Below are positions 54,336-64,000 of a DNA stretch of 64,000 nucleotides, piece after piece (positions within the stretch are counted from its first letter, which is position 1; every line of letters begins with the position of its first letter). The position numbers and the translations under genes were made by a program. The notes below the pieces were generated by a model. That model saw only the letters and a program-made list of their open reading frames with translations. It was not told where the DNA came from and searched no databases. Source of the stretch: Blepharisma stoltei. Taxonomy: Eukaryota > Ciliophora > Heterotrichea > Heterotrichida > Blepharismidae. The stretch is taken from the NCBI GenBank assembly GCA_914767885.1, contig CAJZBQ010000047.1, positions 186,001-250,000 on the forward strand, read 5' to 3'.

Positions 54336-55960
54336 ATGAAATTAATTCTCCTCTGGCTGCCAATCACTATTTTTGCTGAATTCAATGCAATGAATATTGC
54401 ATTTAGAGAAGATTTCCTGCAAAATATATACACTCATGCTTTGGAGTCCTGACCAAATTACATTATAGTTTAGCAGTTTAGGCTCATAGAAATTTGTTTT
54501 AATAAGAATTTAATTTTTATTGGAAAATAGGAAACATTATTAATTATGAAGACCTTGAAAATACCCAAAATTAGAATATTAATACTGATTTAGAAGATAT
54601 CATTATTCAAACTGAAGATCCTAATTATCCAACAGCAAAGTTCTCAAATATAATATTAACAGACATCTCTTTAAATTATTCTTCACCAATTACAATTAAA
54701 GAGTCTGATGTTATAGAGCTTTCAATAAATGATGTCAACGCTTTCTTTGATTCCAATTTAACACTTCAAGGAGGTGAAACCCCGCTTGAGAATCCTTGCA
54801 AACTCGAAATAAATGAAACTGATATCACGATTTATATATTTATCTTCATGGGAAATGATGGTGAAGCAGTTGTCGGGGTTAAAAATTCTTTACTTTTTCA
54901 ATTGTGAATAATTTAATTTTTTCTATTATGATTTGACATATATTTTTAAAAAAAAATCTAATCACTAATGGAGCTAGCAAATATAGGGAATATTTCTCTT
55001 ATGAACACCTTAAATGAGACAATAAATGAAGCCATATGAAAAGGGCTTCAAAAGGAAATTGCAATTTTCGAAAAAGAGATTATCGGGCTATTTGAAAAAT
55101 ATGTTATTGAATGGAATCATTATTTATCACAACGCCCATATAAAACACCATTAAAAGACCTTGGAATTGTCGTTGATACCCATCTCGCTCACAATGCAAC
55201 AACTACGAACAATTATTTGTCACTTCCCCTTATAGGCACAGTTCTTAATGCAAAAACTGGGTTGCCTATCCTTAACTATACTTCTTCAACTCTTCCAAGC
55301 TCAAGCCAGCGCCAATTTCCAATTCAGCTATTTTTATCTGATTATTTTGTGAATTCTGCTCTTATTCAATGGTGAATCAATTTATCTGTTGATCTTTTAA
55401 CACTTCCCCCTAATTTCCCATTTAAACTAACCACAAACGGCTTAGCATTTTTTGTTCCACAATTGCAGCTTACTTATGGAAAAAATAAGCCAGTTTATAT
55501 ACAATTTACTGCGGACCCAGAAAATCCTATCCCTTCTTTTACAACAAATAACGCAGTTTATTTTCAAGGCTACATACAGATGATTTTCTGGGTTCAAATA
55601 CAGAAATCTTGGGTTCGTGCTTTTAATATGCAGGTTTTGACAAATGCAGTGTTTCCTTTATCTATTGTGAACACAACTGCTACTTATAAAATTAATAGCC
55701 TGCAGGCGAGTAAAATTTCTGTGACTGACTCAAATGTTGGAACAATAAACACGCTATTGACTGCGAATGTTCTGAATAATGTTTTTCAAATATTGATTCC
55801 TTTTATAAACTTGCAGTATGACCAGATGAATGTGAAAATACCGGATCTTGAGCATTATAAAATTCAAGGGGATATAGTGAATGTATATAAAGGATATACT
55901 GAAATTGACTATTTTCTTATTCCTATCATGTATAATATGTATATTTATTTAATTTATTAA
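54336..55960 (+). CDS. BPI/LBP-fold lipid-binding protein with one internal TAG
   Basis: MKLILLWLPITIFAEFNAMN is a signal peptide followed by the BPI N-terminal strand. The C-terminal barrel is typical: IQLFLSDYFVNSALIQW, then LLTANVLNNVFQILIPFINL and IPDLEHYKIQGDIVNVYKGY. Two TA-bounded IESs (54466-54527 and 54909-54965) can be removed cleanly. A TAG at 54572-54574 remains in frame (ENTQN-stop-NINTDLED), where Trp would fit if it were TGA or TGG. TGA is Trp at four or more sites. Predicted secreted or lumenal lipid carrier. TAA at 55958-55960. Confidence 0.75.
54466..54527 (+). other. TA-bounded IES (62 bp) in the BPI-fold gene
   Basis: Excision gives TAC ATT ATA GGA AAC, joining SWPNYI to IGNIINYED. 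The insertion begins TAGTTTAGC. Confidence 0.65.
54909..54965 (+). other. TA-bounded IES (57 bp) in the BPI-fold gene
   Basis: Excision gives TTG TGA ATA ATG GAG, joining LLFQLW to IMELANIGN. The interior is AT-only with stops. Confidence 0.65.
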
Positions 55961-55974
55961 TCTCCCGTTAGTTT

Positions 55975-56420
55975 TAGACCCGAAGCTGCTTAAGAAGCGT
56001 TTCTTTTTGGTCTAGCTCTACCTTAGATTGTTTGTGGCTGATCAACTGGATCGCTATTCTAGTACCTATATGATCATTATAGCACTTAGAGGGGAGGGGG
56101 AGGGGGAGGGTTTATTTAGGCGGGGCCGGAAATCCGACCCCCCGACTCGCCCTTATGGGCGAGTTTTATTAAACATTATAGCACTGTCACTAACAGCTTT
56201 GGTTCCTTGTTTCACTTAGTCTGAATTTTCTATGTACATTCTCGGCACTAGAGTATTGCCTTTTAAATAAGAGTAGAGGGCCAAATACGATACTTGAAAG
56301 GATGCGGTGTAAAAAAAGTCTACCATTGTTCCCTCTTGCAGCAGGAGTGCCCGTATAAAAGCCTAACCCTATAAAAATACAATTTAGACGAGGAAGACTC
56401 TCATCCGAGCCATTTTATTT
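55975..56420 (-). mobile_element. SINE-like retroposon F (about 445 bp), intergenic
   Basis: The minus-strand head is AATAAAATGGCTCGG. It is GC-rich with a G tract (GGGGAGGGGGAGGGGGAGGG at about 56091) and a small hairpin (CGACTCGCCC / GGGCGAG). The target duplicate is weak. It sits just downstream of the BPI-fold gene. Confidence 0.6.
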
Positions 56421-56480
56421 TTATTATTCTATCATACAAAATAAATTTTAATAAAAATGTTCTATTGAAAAAAATTTTAA

Positions 56481-56820
56481 TAACTCCCATATCCCCTTTA
56501 TGAGCGAAAAAACCATTTTTAGGGGTATAAATTTTTTTTAAAACAATTTATATTTAAATTTTAAGGATATTTTGTTTTTTAAAAATTTAAAAAATCCCAA
56601 TATGTAAAAATTGAAAAGTAAAAATTAATTTAATTTGCTAGGTTTATGCTTTAAAATGCAAGCTTTATAAAATATAACAGATTAGCTAGAGATTTCATTC
56701 TAATAATTATTACTTATTTATCAAAATTTTTTTATAAAAAATTTTTTCTTTGCTCACTGAGGGTGGGTTTTTACAAAAAATAGGATTTTTCTAATGGTTT
56801 TATTCGCTCACGGAGGGGAG
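56481..56820 (-). mobile_element. CTCCCCCTCCGTGAG MITE, copy h (eroded, inverted)
   Basis: TAACTCCCATATCCCC at the left and TTCGCTCACGGAGGGGAG at the right, TA at both edges, with the family core in reverse. It ends 13 bp from the stop codon of the doublecortin gene. Confidence 0.7.
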
Positions 56821-56833
56821 TAAGTATCTTTAA

Positions 56834-58450
56834 TTACTTTTTATTTAAAAATGATGTTAATATATCAATAATTTCATTTACTTGAATAAGTCCATCTTTG
56901 AACACTTCCTTAAGTCTTTCTCTTTTCAAGTTAAATTTTAGATCAAAACACTCATAATTTTTGAAGTCTTTTAATGCATCTACGTTCTTTTTTAAAACTT
57001 GCTGGAATAAAGCATGAATTCTTTTATATTTTCCAGGCAAAAAATCACATATAAAATCAATTTTTGCTGGCTTTTTAGAGCACTTGTAAATTAGATTTGA
57101 TGCGATACAAATCCAGGTCTGAAAATCAATGGTCTTTTCAATGCCAAAATATTCAAATAAAATTTGCTGCATAATCTGAGGCATTTTTTGAAAAAAATCA
57201 TAAGAAGCAAGCAAATAACTAACAGCAATTGTATGCTGCTCATTTTCGCCATTTTTCCAATACGTATCTTCCTTCATTGAAAATCCTTTCTTTTCGCTCG
57301 AAGAAACCATTACCAGGATTTTATATTCATTAGAAATTTTTTGATAATCTCTTATATTAAGCCCATATCTTCTCAAAAAATTTTCTACCGCTTCAGGAGG
57401 CCCACTAAGCCTGCTTTGTCTTCTTTGGCGACTTGTTTGAGATTTTAATTGAATCTGATTTAATTTGTGACTAAAATTCTTTTTTTCCTCTTCTATTTCG
57501 TCTGACCCGCTGCTGAAATTTATTTCATCAATATTTTCCGAAACGATAGGGTTTGACTTTTTTATAGGCGAAACACTTTTAGACCTTTTATACTCATTAA
57601 GTGGCATCAGCTCAAAGTTTGTATCTTCTACTTCAACTTTTCTGCAGGTTTCCATGAACTTTGCAGAATATTTTTGGTTTCTTTCTTCAATGGCTTCAAT
57701 TTTTGATTTATCGCTGGGCATGGAGAGCTTGTCACCTTTAAGCAGTCTTGAAAGGATTGGTATTGGGTAATCTCTGATTAGAGATTCAATACTTTCGTAT
57801 TTGTGCTTATCTGCTATATATTTGTCTAATTTCATGCTTGGCTTTTCGCTGAGCTTTTGTGTGGGGAAGTTAGTTGAAGTTGAAACTGCAGTGCTTTTGC
57901 TTGATTTTCTCATCATAGCTGGCATTGAAGTTAAAAACAGCCCACATCCGACACCTTCTAAATTTTCAGATTCTGAAACTACAAGGTCAGTCACATAGTC
58001 AGGGACTTGGGCAAATGATTTTATTCGTTTTCCAGTTATCAAATAAATATATACTATTTTCAATATTAATTTTATAAAAAATAATGAAAATTAAGAAAAT
58101 ATATAGTTATTTTAGAGAGAATAATTAAGATTTTCAATACCAGTAATTTTTCTTGAAGCTTTTAGCAGGTTGCTAATTTTGCAACAAACTCCTTGAACAC
58201 GTTCATTGGACTCATACTTTTTTGCAAACTCCTTTTTAGGGATCGGAAGCATAAAATTAGATGGATCGTGGATATAGCCTTTGTCTGGAATTATTCGAAT
58301 CATTCGAATATGATCAGGATGGCAACGAGGTAGATTAGACTTATGCTCAATTTTTGAGTAAGGTAAATACAGTGGATCGCCTTCAGGCTGGCTTTTTAAA
58401 TAATTTTGATATTGAACTTCTTTACTTGTTTGTCTTCTATTTATTTTCAT
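56834..58450 (-). CDS. Doublecortin-domain protein
   Basis: The start is the ATG in MKINRRQTSKEVQYQNYLKS. A DCX domain spans about residues 45-135: IRMIRIIPDKGYIHDP, VCCKISNLLKASRKIT, then GIYLITGKRIKSFAQVPDYV. It is completed only after removal of a 90-bp IES. A long Ser/Lys-rich linker and a helical C-terminal region follow, unrelated to kinases. DCX domains bind microtubules, which suits cortical or ciliary microtubules of a ciliate. TAA at 56834-56836. Confidence 0.8.
58050..58139 (-). other. TA-bounded IES (90 bp) inside the DCX domain
   Basis: Minus-strand start TATTGAAAATC and end AATAGTATA. Excision gives ACT GGT ATT TAT TTG and completes the domain. An ACTGG direct repeat nearby offers an alternative junction in the same frame. 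Confidence 0.7.
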
Positions 58451-58668
58451 GCTCAAAAAGATATTTTATCACTATATATGAGAAATCTTAATATAAAAAC
58501 AAATACTGTTATAGTGCCACGTGCGATAAAGCAGAAAAATTGCTAATATTGTAATTAATAATCTTATTATGCATCAATTTCAGAATTAAAATCTTATGAG
58601 ACATCAATTATTATAATTCTTGTACGAAAATTTCTTGTTTTAAATTTTAGCCATGCTTGTATATATTT

Positions 58669-59082
58669 TTAGAAATAAATATCCACTCTTCAAAAATAAA
58701 ATTTATAAAAAAATAATTTGTTATAATAAAATAAAAAATTTACAGCTGACTTCAGTGTCGGTCGCCTTGGTTTTGACTTTTTTATTACTTCATTGTACTC
58801 TTGTGCAGATGAGCAAGGATCACATGCCAAGTGGCAGCAAATATCCCCGAGCAAGCTCCCATCAATATCATAAAACTCCCTAATATGTTGTCTGTTTAAT
58901 CCTGAACCTATACAGCATAGAAAAATACTATAGGCAAATGCTTCATAGAAATGTTCATTATTTTGGGTAATTGAAACAGCTTTAGCTTGTATACACGCAG
59001 GACCACATGGGCAGCAAGATAAAAAGCATATTTTGTTGAAACTTTTACAGCACTCATATAAGCCTGTTTCGAACTCAGACAT
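58669..59082 (-). CDS. PLAC8-family cysteine-rich protein, second copy
   Basis: MSEFETGLYECCKSFNKICF carries the PLAC8 pattern C..C..C (CFLSCCPCGPACIQAK), then LNRQHIREFYDIDGSLLGD and CCHLACDPCSSAQEYNEV. This version is complete and uninterrupted, unlike the gene at 10504-11049. With TGA as Trp the frame runs to TAA at 58669; the hydrophobic last 30 residues are unusual and may be read-through of a missed intron. The start is the ATG rather than an upstream GTG. Confidence 0.8.
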
Positions 59083-59269
59083 ATGCACTGCAATAATTAA
59101 TTTATTAGACCTATTTTTTATATAAAAATTATTCTATTCTCAAGGCTCAGTTACTTTTTACGATAAATATTTTCTCCTTGAAATATTATAATAATTTGCT
59201 AGTAAATATAAAACCGCAAATTAATTTTTGATTAATTAATTCAACTCATTTAATCATCAAACTCTTATT

Positions 59270-60007
59270 ATGAAGAGATATGAAAATAAGGTCTGTGTTA
59301 TCACTGCATCTGCAACGGGGATTGGCTTAGCTATTGCTAAAAGGATGGGACAAGAAGGCGGAAAAATCGTAATAAGCTCAAGAAACCAAAAACACATAGA
59401 CGCAGCTGTTGATGAATTAAGAAAAGAAGGCATCACCGCAGAAGGTGTTGTATGCCATGTAGGAAAAGACAGACAAAAACTCATTGACTTCGCAGTCGAA
59501 AAGTTCGGAGGCATTGACGTTTTAGTCAATAACGCTGCAATAGCGACAGCTTTTGGCCCCACAATGGAGATGTCTGAGCAAGCTTATGATAGAATGTTTG
59601 ATGTCAACGTAAAAGCAGGATTTTTCTTAATAAAAGCAGCTCTTCCTTGGCTTGTAAGAAGCAAAAGCGCCTCAATTTTGTTTGTGTCTAGCTATGGAGG
59701 ATTCGCTCCTTCCCCAGTAATAGGGATTTACTGTGTCACAAAAACTGCATTGATAGGGATGACAAAAATGCTTGGGATAGAGCTTGCAGGTGCCGGGATC
59801 CGTGTCAATGCAATTGCTCCTGGAGTAATAAAAACAAAATTCTCTGAGCCTATTTGGGAAACTGACGCTGTGACTAGAAATCCAATGGGAAGAATGGGAA
59901 CTCCTGAAGAATGCTCAAGCGTCGCTGCATTTTTGTGTAGTGAAGAAGCTTCATATGTGAATGGGGAGACCGTTGTTATTGCAGGAGGATTTCATGCCAG
60001 ACTTTAA
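59270..60007 (+). CDS. DHRS4: DHRS4-like short-chain dehydrogenase/reductase
   Basis: Rossmann motif TASATGIGLAIAKRM near the N-terminus, VLVNNAA, the catalytic Ser in VSSYGG, and YCVTK as the Y-x3-K pair. The order ..GIRVNAIAPGVIKTKFSEP matches DHRS4 (NADPH-dependent carbonyl/retinol reductase). The C-terminus is HARL; ARL is a possible type-1 peroxisomal signal (SRL in animals). Length 245 aa, slightly short at the N-terminus. No insertions or introns. Confidence 0.88.
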   Translation: MKRYENKVCVITASATGIGLAIAKRMGQEGGKIVISSRNQKHIDAAVDELRKEGITAEGVVCHVGKDRQKLIDFAVEKFGGIDVLVNNAAIATAFGPTMEMSEQAYDRMFDVNVKAGFFLIKAALPWLVRSKSASILFVSSYGGFAPSPVIGIYCVTKTALIGMTKMLGIELAGAGIRVNAIAPGVIKTKFSEPIWETDAVTRNPMGRMGTPEECSSVAAFLCSEEASYVNGETVVIAGGFHARL

Positions 60008-60098
60008 GATAAACTCTTCATAATCAGATAAAAATGATTTTAAAAATAATAATAGAAAATACCTAAATCCTCAGTCCTATTAAGTCTTTATTATTTTA

Positions 60099-63000
60099 AT
60101 GGTGTCTTATTGGTTAGATCCTATCATTCACGAGACTCACGGGTTTTATTCAGATCCTGTTAAACTCCGTCTTCCTATGGTAGTATCTCAAATTCGCATT
60201 GCTAAACCCCAAAGCGCGATTTGGCAACTTGAATTCTTACTCCACCTTTAAATTGGAAAAAAAATCCTGCTCCATAAACTTTTCATAATAAATAAAAACA
60301 GAAAAATATAATTGAACAAATATTTTTGTAATTTAATTCATTTTTATGTAAAATTAATTAAAAATATTTATTGATACAACGTAACAACTGATTAAATTGC
60401 AATCTATGCGTTCTCCTCCATTAAATTAAGTCAAAACTATTTTTTATATAAAAATAGCATTTTTACATATGAATTTTCTATTGAAAAAAATTGTTCCAAT
60501 TTAAAGGGTAAATTTACCCAAAAAATGGAAATTTTACTTATATTTTGTTTCAATTTAAAGGGGGAGTTAGCAAAAGACCTCGAGAATCCGTCAGATGAGT
60601 TGGTTCACGTTGAAAAGCTGGAGCGAGTTGACGCAGCAGGGACTGGTGACATCAATATTGAGCTTCCTAAGCCAATTTTGACAGATTATTTGGTAGTCAA
60701 AGGAGACTATAAAGCCATATCATTATGTTTGGAGACTTCAGAAGTCACAATAGATGAAGAAAGCTTAAGTTTAACACCTGTAAGGTTTATATAGACTGAA
60801 GCAGAAGTGGAGAAATTAATTGGTGCGCCTATGCAGTATCATGGACTCTTTCAGTATTGGGTGGACTCTGAAGAAACTGGAGAGGTGCTCTCGATGAGGT
60901 ACGGCAAAGCTAAAAAAATCTGTTAATTTTTTTTTTAAAAAATAATAATCAAAAATAAAATTTTTTGTGAAAAATCTTGATCTAATGTTTTTCGTTTTCA
61001 CCATGAGGTATCCCATTGAAGAAGGGCCAAGTCAGCTCGCGCCTTTTGCCTTCTGGAAGCTTCCTTTTGCAGCTGAAGATCTTGGATCGTTAGTGGGGCA
61101 GATTGAAAGTACGGTGGGAAATCTCGCACAAGGACCGGAGGGACCTGCAAGCGTTTATTTGTCTTCCTTAGAAAAACCAATAATTAATATTGTGGTGGCG
61201 ACTAAATATGTCCTTACTGACAATGCACTACTTTGACCGCAAAAAATGGCTTTATAGCCTAAACCAAGACTGAGGCCCTTTGATTCTAATTCTAAGCTTG
61301 CTGTATAGCGGTCATATGGGATTGGTAGCCTTGGGAGTCAGCTAGTGTCCATTCCAGTCCGAGTGCTAGTTATCCAGATGGGTTTAGGCCCAGGATCCTG
61401 GCAAGCAAGAGTCCGATGATCTCAAGTGTGCGAAGGCATCAAATCTGGAAGACCTTAATACGTTTAAATTTAATTTAGAAAAAACTAGGACTACTAGTAG
61501 AGAATCTCTGTAGTTTTTATGGCTGCATGATTTTTCCTCAGAGATATTTGCTTGAAAAAAAAATTTTCGCCCAAATTTCCTAATTATAACAGATAGTCCG
61601 AGGAAATGTCCTTAAGGGAAAAAATTCTCCAAAAAGATATTCTCCAGTTTTTATCATACTGGCCACGAATATGGATACTCTGGCTTAAAGAGTACCATTG
61701 AGCGTATGCTGCCGCCTCAGATTGTCAACTTGGCACTTCGCGCCATATCAGGACAATCTTATGGCCTTTCCGAGGCAAAGGCTTCTCTTCGACTTGTCAC
61801 AGTTTTGATGAATTCTTCAAATTTTTCAGCCCAAATCTTAGAAGCTGGCGGTCTGCAGCATCTTCTTGTTTTGTTGACAAACCCTCACTGTTCATCACCA
61901 CTTCAAATAAAAACTATTGAAGCATTAAAAGCTTTAATCTCACACCCTCAGAATGCGACGAAATTTATTGAAGAAGATTTTATTTCATCTCTGGACCCTA
62001 AGATCATTAGCACTTATTTTTCAGTTAAAAAGGCAAAATCAAAAGAAGCTGTGAAAAAGCAAAAGACTGAAGACGAGGAAAGATTTAAAACAGGATATGA
62101 CGTACTTGTGGGGATGAAAACGGAAAAAAAGTCATTGAAACTTTTAAATGCTAAAAAGTCGTTGCTAACTTCTCTGTTATAAATGGGGATTTATCAATTT
62201 TTTTTTATAATAAATTAGATGGCTTTAAGATAAAATTATTAATTTAATTATAAAAAATAGGTTTAGGAGTAAGCAAATGTGCATTTTTTCAACAACTGAA
62301 GAAATTACAAAGCATAGTTTCAGATATAGAAAATTTAGATGGAAGTGGGGTTTTAGATGTGCTTGACTCAATCAGAAAAGATTTGAAATTGCATATGTTG
62401 AGATCTTCAACAAACTCTTTAACAACCTTAAAGCAAGACTTAAAGAATTTTTTGCTGCTGGATACATTAAATACTTTTGAAAATTTAAAATCAATCACTC
62501 AGTTGACTTCTCACTCCCCCTCCCGTGAGCAAACAAAGCATTAGAAAAATCCGTATTTTTGGGTAAATAATTATTTATGAAAAATATTTTGATATATAAT
62601 GATAATTATTATAATGAAATCTCTAACAAATTCTGTTGAACTTTAAGCAACTACAAATATTTGCTTTAAAATTATTTTTAAATTTTGAAAAAAAAACCAA
62701 TATAATATATATATATAAAATTTTAAAAACAAATTAACCCCTCTATGAGAACAAAATTTTTTTGCTTGTTCACGGAGAAGGTGGAGTTAGCAAATATTGA
62801 GCAATGGATTAGTGCAATGGCTAACAAATACGAGCTTCTTGCAAAATTTGTTAACTCCCCCTCCGTGAGTGAACAAAACCATTAGAAAAATCGCTATTTT
62901 TTGCCCCAAAAAACCCACCCTCCGTGAGTGAACAAAAATTTTTTTAATAGAAAAAAATTTAGATATATAAATGATAATTATTATAATGAAATCTAGAGCT

Positions 63001-64000
63001 AATTCTGTTTAATTTTAAACGAATTGCTTTTTAAAACATAAATTTTATAAATTAAATTAATATTTGCTTTCCAATTTTTGCGAATTAGGATTTTTTTAAA
63101 TTTCGAAAAAAAATATTTTTTATAAAATTTATACCCCCTCCGTGAGTAAACAAAATTTTTTTGTTCACTCACGGACGGGGGGGGAGTAAGGATTTTGCTC
63201 GATCAAAAGCTGCGATCAAACGCTGAGCTATTCCGTAGCATTTTTATCAGCATCTCTGATATTTTGCTTGTGATTATCAGAAGTCAAGGCGGAGTATGGT
63301 TTTTGACGTCTCAATTCTCAATAATTCAAGATTTTATCAAAGCCTTCAAAGAAGTTGAGATCCCAGACTGCACAGAAGAAGCTGAGCTTTCCCTTATAGA
63401 AGAAGAATATCTTTTAAGCGCAATTCAGCTTGAAAAGCTTCCAAGCTACTCCTCTCAGCTTTCCTTTATTTTAAGCTCAGTTTTATCAATCTCTAGATTT
63501 CTTCACGAAATCTTTTGCATTAACCCCAACTCCGGTCTCGCAAATCTCTATACCTTCCTAAATGGAGCTGACGAAAAATACACAGGCTACCCTTCGCAAA
63601 TTTTTTATACCATAATAAGAGCACATCCAGAAATATTTTTATACCTCTTACTCTCCAAGTAATCCTAACCAAACAATAATTGCTTGGTTTTTCCAGCATT
63701 TTATATAAATATTTTTCATTATCATCAAACCACCTCTAATTTAATAATATTTTTTTAATTGAGTTTGCTATTGATTGGGGATTTAGAATTAATAGATTTA
63801 GTAGACAGCTTTGGAATGATAAGGAGCTTCTATGTGCTAGAAATAGCTGTGACACTGATGATTGAAGATAGAAGTGGTGAAGTTATGCTACAAGTGGGGA
63901 CTGAGGCTGCTGAATTTTTGGAAAACTTGATGGAAACTGATGGTTTAGACGATATCAAAAAAATGCTGGACCTGCTTCGTGATTGGCTCAGGCCTCTCAA
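60099..64000 (+). CDS. VIRMA: Virilizer-like protein (m6A methyltransferase complex subunit), 3' partial
   Basis: The N-terminal block VKLRLPMVVSQIRI, WQLEFLAKDLENPSDELVHV and ILTDYLVVKGDYKAISLCL matches the conserved Virilizer N-terminus (..VNDLSKPSA.., ..TDGLVLRG.Y..). Later blocks are armadillo-like: QILEAGGLQHLLVLLTNPHC, then IKTIEALKALISHPQNATKF. Virilizer scaffolds the m6A writer. The gene is broken by a family-2 MITE, a 15-nt intron, a 109-bp IES, a SINE-like element, a 92-bp IES and two CTCCC MITEs. The junctions at about 61235-61616 and 63660-63760 are unresolved. The gene runs off the window. Confidence 0.72.
60238..60567. mobile_element. TA-bounded MITE, family 2 (330 bp), in the Virilizer-like gene
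   Basis: Inverted ends TACTCCACCTTTAAATTGG and CAATTTAAAGGGGGAGTTA. Excision gives GAA TTC TTA GCA AAA GAC and restores LEFLAKDLENP. Confidence 0.85.
60780..60794 (+). other. 15-nt intron in the Virilizer-like gene
   Basis: GTAAGGTTTATATAG. Splicing removes TAG and joins SLTP to TEAEVEKLIGAP. Confidence 0.88.
60900..61008 (+). other. TA-bounded IES (109 bp) with an 8-bp direct repeat
   Basis: ATGAGGTA occurs at both edges (60894-60901 and 61003-61010). Excision gives ATG AGG TAT CCC ATT and joins GEVLSMR to YPIEEGPSQL. Confidence 0.8.
61238..61480 (+). mobile_element. SINE-like retroposon G (about 240 bp) in the Virilizer-like gene
   Basis: The head CAAAAAATGGCTTTATAGCC and the raised GC content resemble the other retroposons, and the tail is TTTAAATTTAATTTAG. 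No clear target duplicate was found, and host coding does not resume until about 61616, so another insertion or intron may follow. Confidence 0.45.
62178..62269 (+). other. TA-bounded IES (92 bp) in the Virilizer-like gene
   Basis: Excision gives CTG TTA AGC AAA TGT GCA, joining LLTSLL to SKCAFFQQLKKLQ. The length also accounts for the frame change. Confidence 0.7.
62513..62787 (+). mobile_element. CTCCCCCTCCGTGAG MITE, copy i (275 bp)
   Basis: ACTCCCCCTCCCGTGAG at the left and CACGGAGAAGGTGGAGT at the right. Removing exactly this segment gives TCT CTA GCA AAT and joins ITQLTS to LANIEQW. The left flank is TC, not TA. Confidence 0.75.
62852..63187 (+). mobile_element. CTCCCCCTCCGTGAG MITE, copy j
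   Basis: It has the full set of repeats (TAACTCCCCCTCCGTGAGTG, the second internal copy, and the 3' hairpin), with the left part of the hairpin following ATAAAATTTATA directly. Host coding is clear on both sides (KYELLAKFV and ILLDQKLRSN), but a strict TA excision leaves the frame off by one. Confidence 0.8.

Noticed and set aside
61560-61618. 21-nt GT-AG intron near 61597-61617 in the Virilizer-like gene
   Set aside because: It would keep a frame open but its length is unlike the five 15/16-nt introns, and the neighbouring retroposon boundary is unresolved.

Overview
The window is ciliate DNA. It looks like the germline (micronuclear) genome of a heterotrich such as Blepharisma. Three observations support this. 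(1) In-frame TGA falls where tryptophan is expected in many genes (for example the WD-repeat gene at 17796-19421), while only TAA and TAG end reading frames. (2) Five introns are only 15 or 16 nt long and start GT and end AG. (3) Many exons are broken by AT-rich, TA-flanked segments, inverted-repeat elements or retroposon copies. Taking these out at a single TA, or between two target-site duplicates, restores the frame and the family motif. The species assignment is inference; code, introns and restored frames are read directly. Every CDS span below includes its insertions.

Layout. 1-11 kb: cNMP-domain C-terminus, LRR protein, coiled-coil protein cut by a nested palindrome, ankyrin protein cut by a retroposon, dual-specificity phosphatase cut twice (once inside the catalytic signature), zinc-finger protein, UBTD-type ubiquitin-domain protein, PLAC8 protein. 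11-20 kb: ABCG transporter lacking part of its ATPase, acyltransferase-3 protein cut by a second nested palindrome, mitochondrial bL35, WD40 protein, DHHC-family protein. 20.5-35.6 kb: four tandem UPF1/Sen1-like helicase genes on the minus strand, each with its own insertions; copies 3 and 4 also carry a nonsense codon and a frameshift. 36-46.8 kb: Cys-rich and ZZ-like zinc-finger proteins, CCCH proteins, an IQ protein, DPH7. 47-60 kb: an RRM-like protein, a B-box/LRR protein, an EF-hand protein, a lung-7TM receptor, a BPI-fold protein, a doublecortin protein, a second PLAC8 protein and a DHRS4-like reductase. 60.1 kb to the end: a gene resembling Virilizer (m6A writer subunit), broken at least seven times.

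Inserted DNA falls into recognisable classes: nested-hairpin palindromes of 228 and 231 bp; a MITE family with CTCCCCCTCCGTGAG termini (about eleven copies); a smaller MITE family with a TTTAAA(T)GGG-type terminus; SINE-like retroposons of about 340-650 bp with an AAATAAAATGG-like head, a simple tail and 11-15 bp target duplications; and short unique internal eliminated sequences (57-312 bp), several ending in TATACT/AGTATA. The genes do not form a pathway. The unifying feature is that germline genes tolerate exonic transposons because genome editing should remove them.
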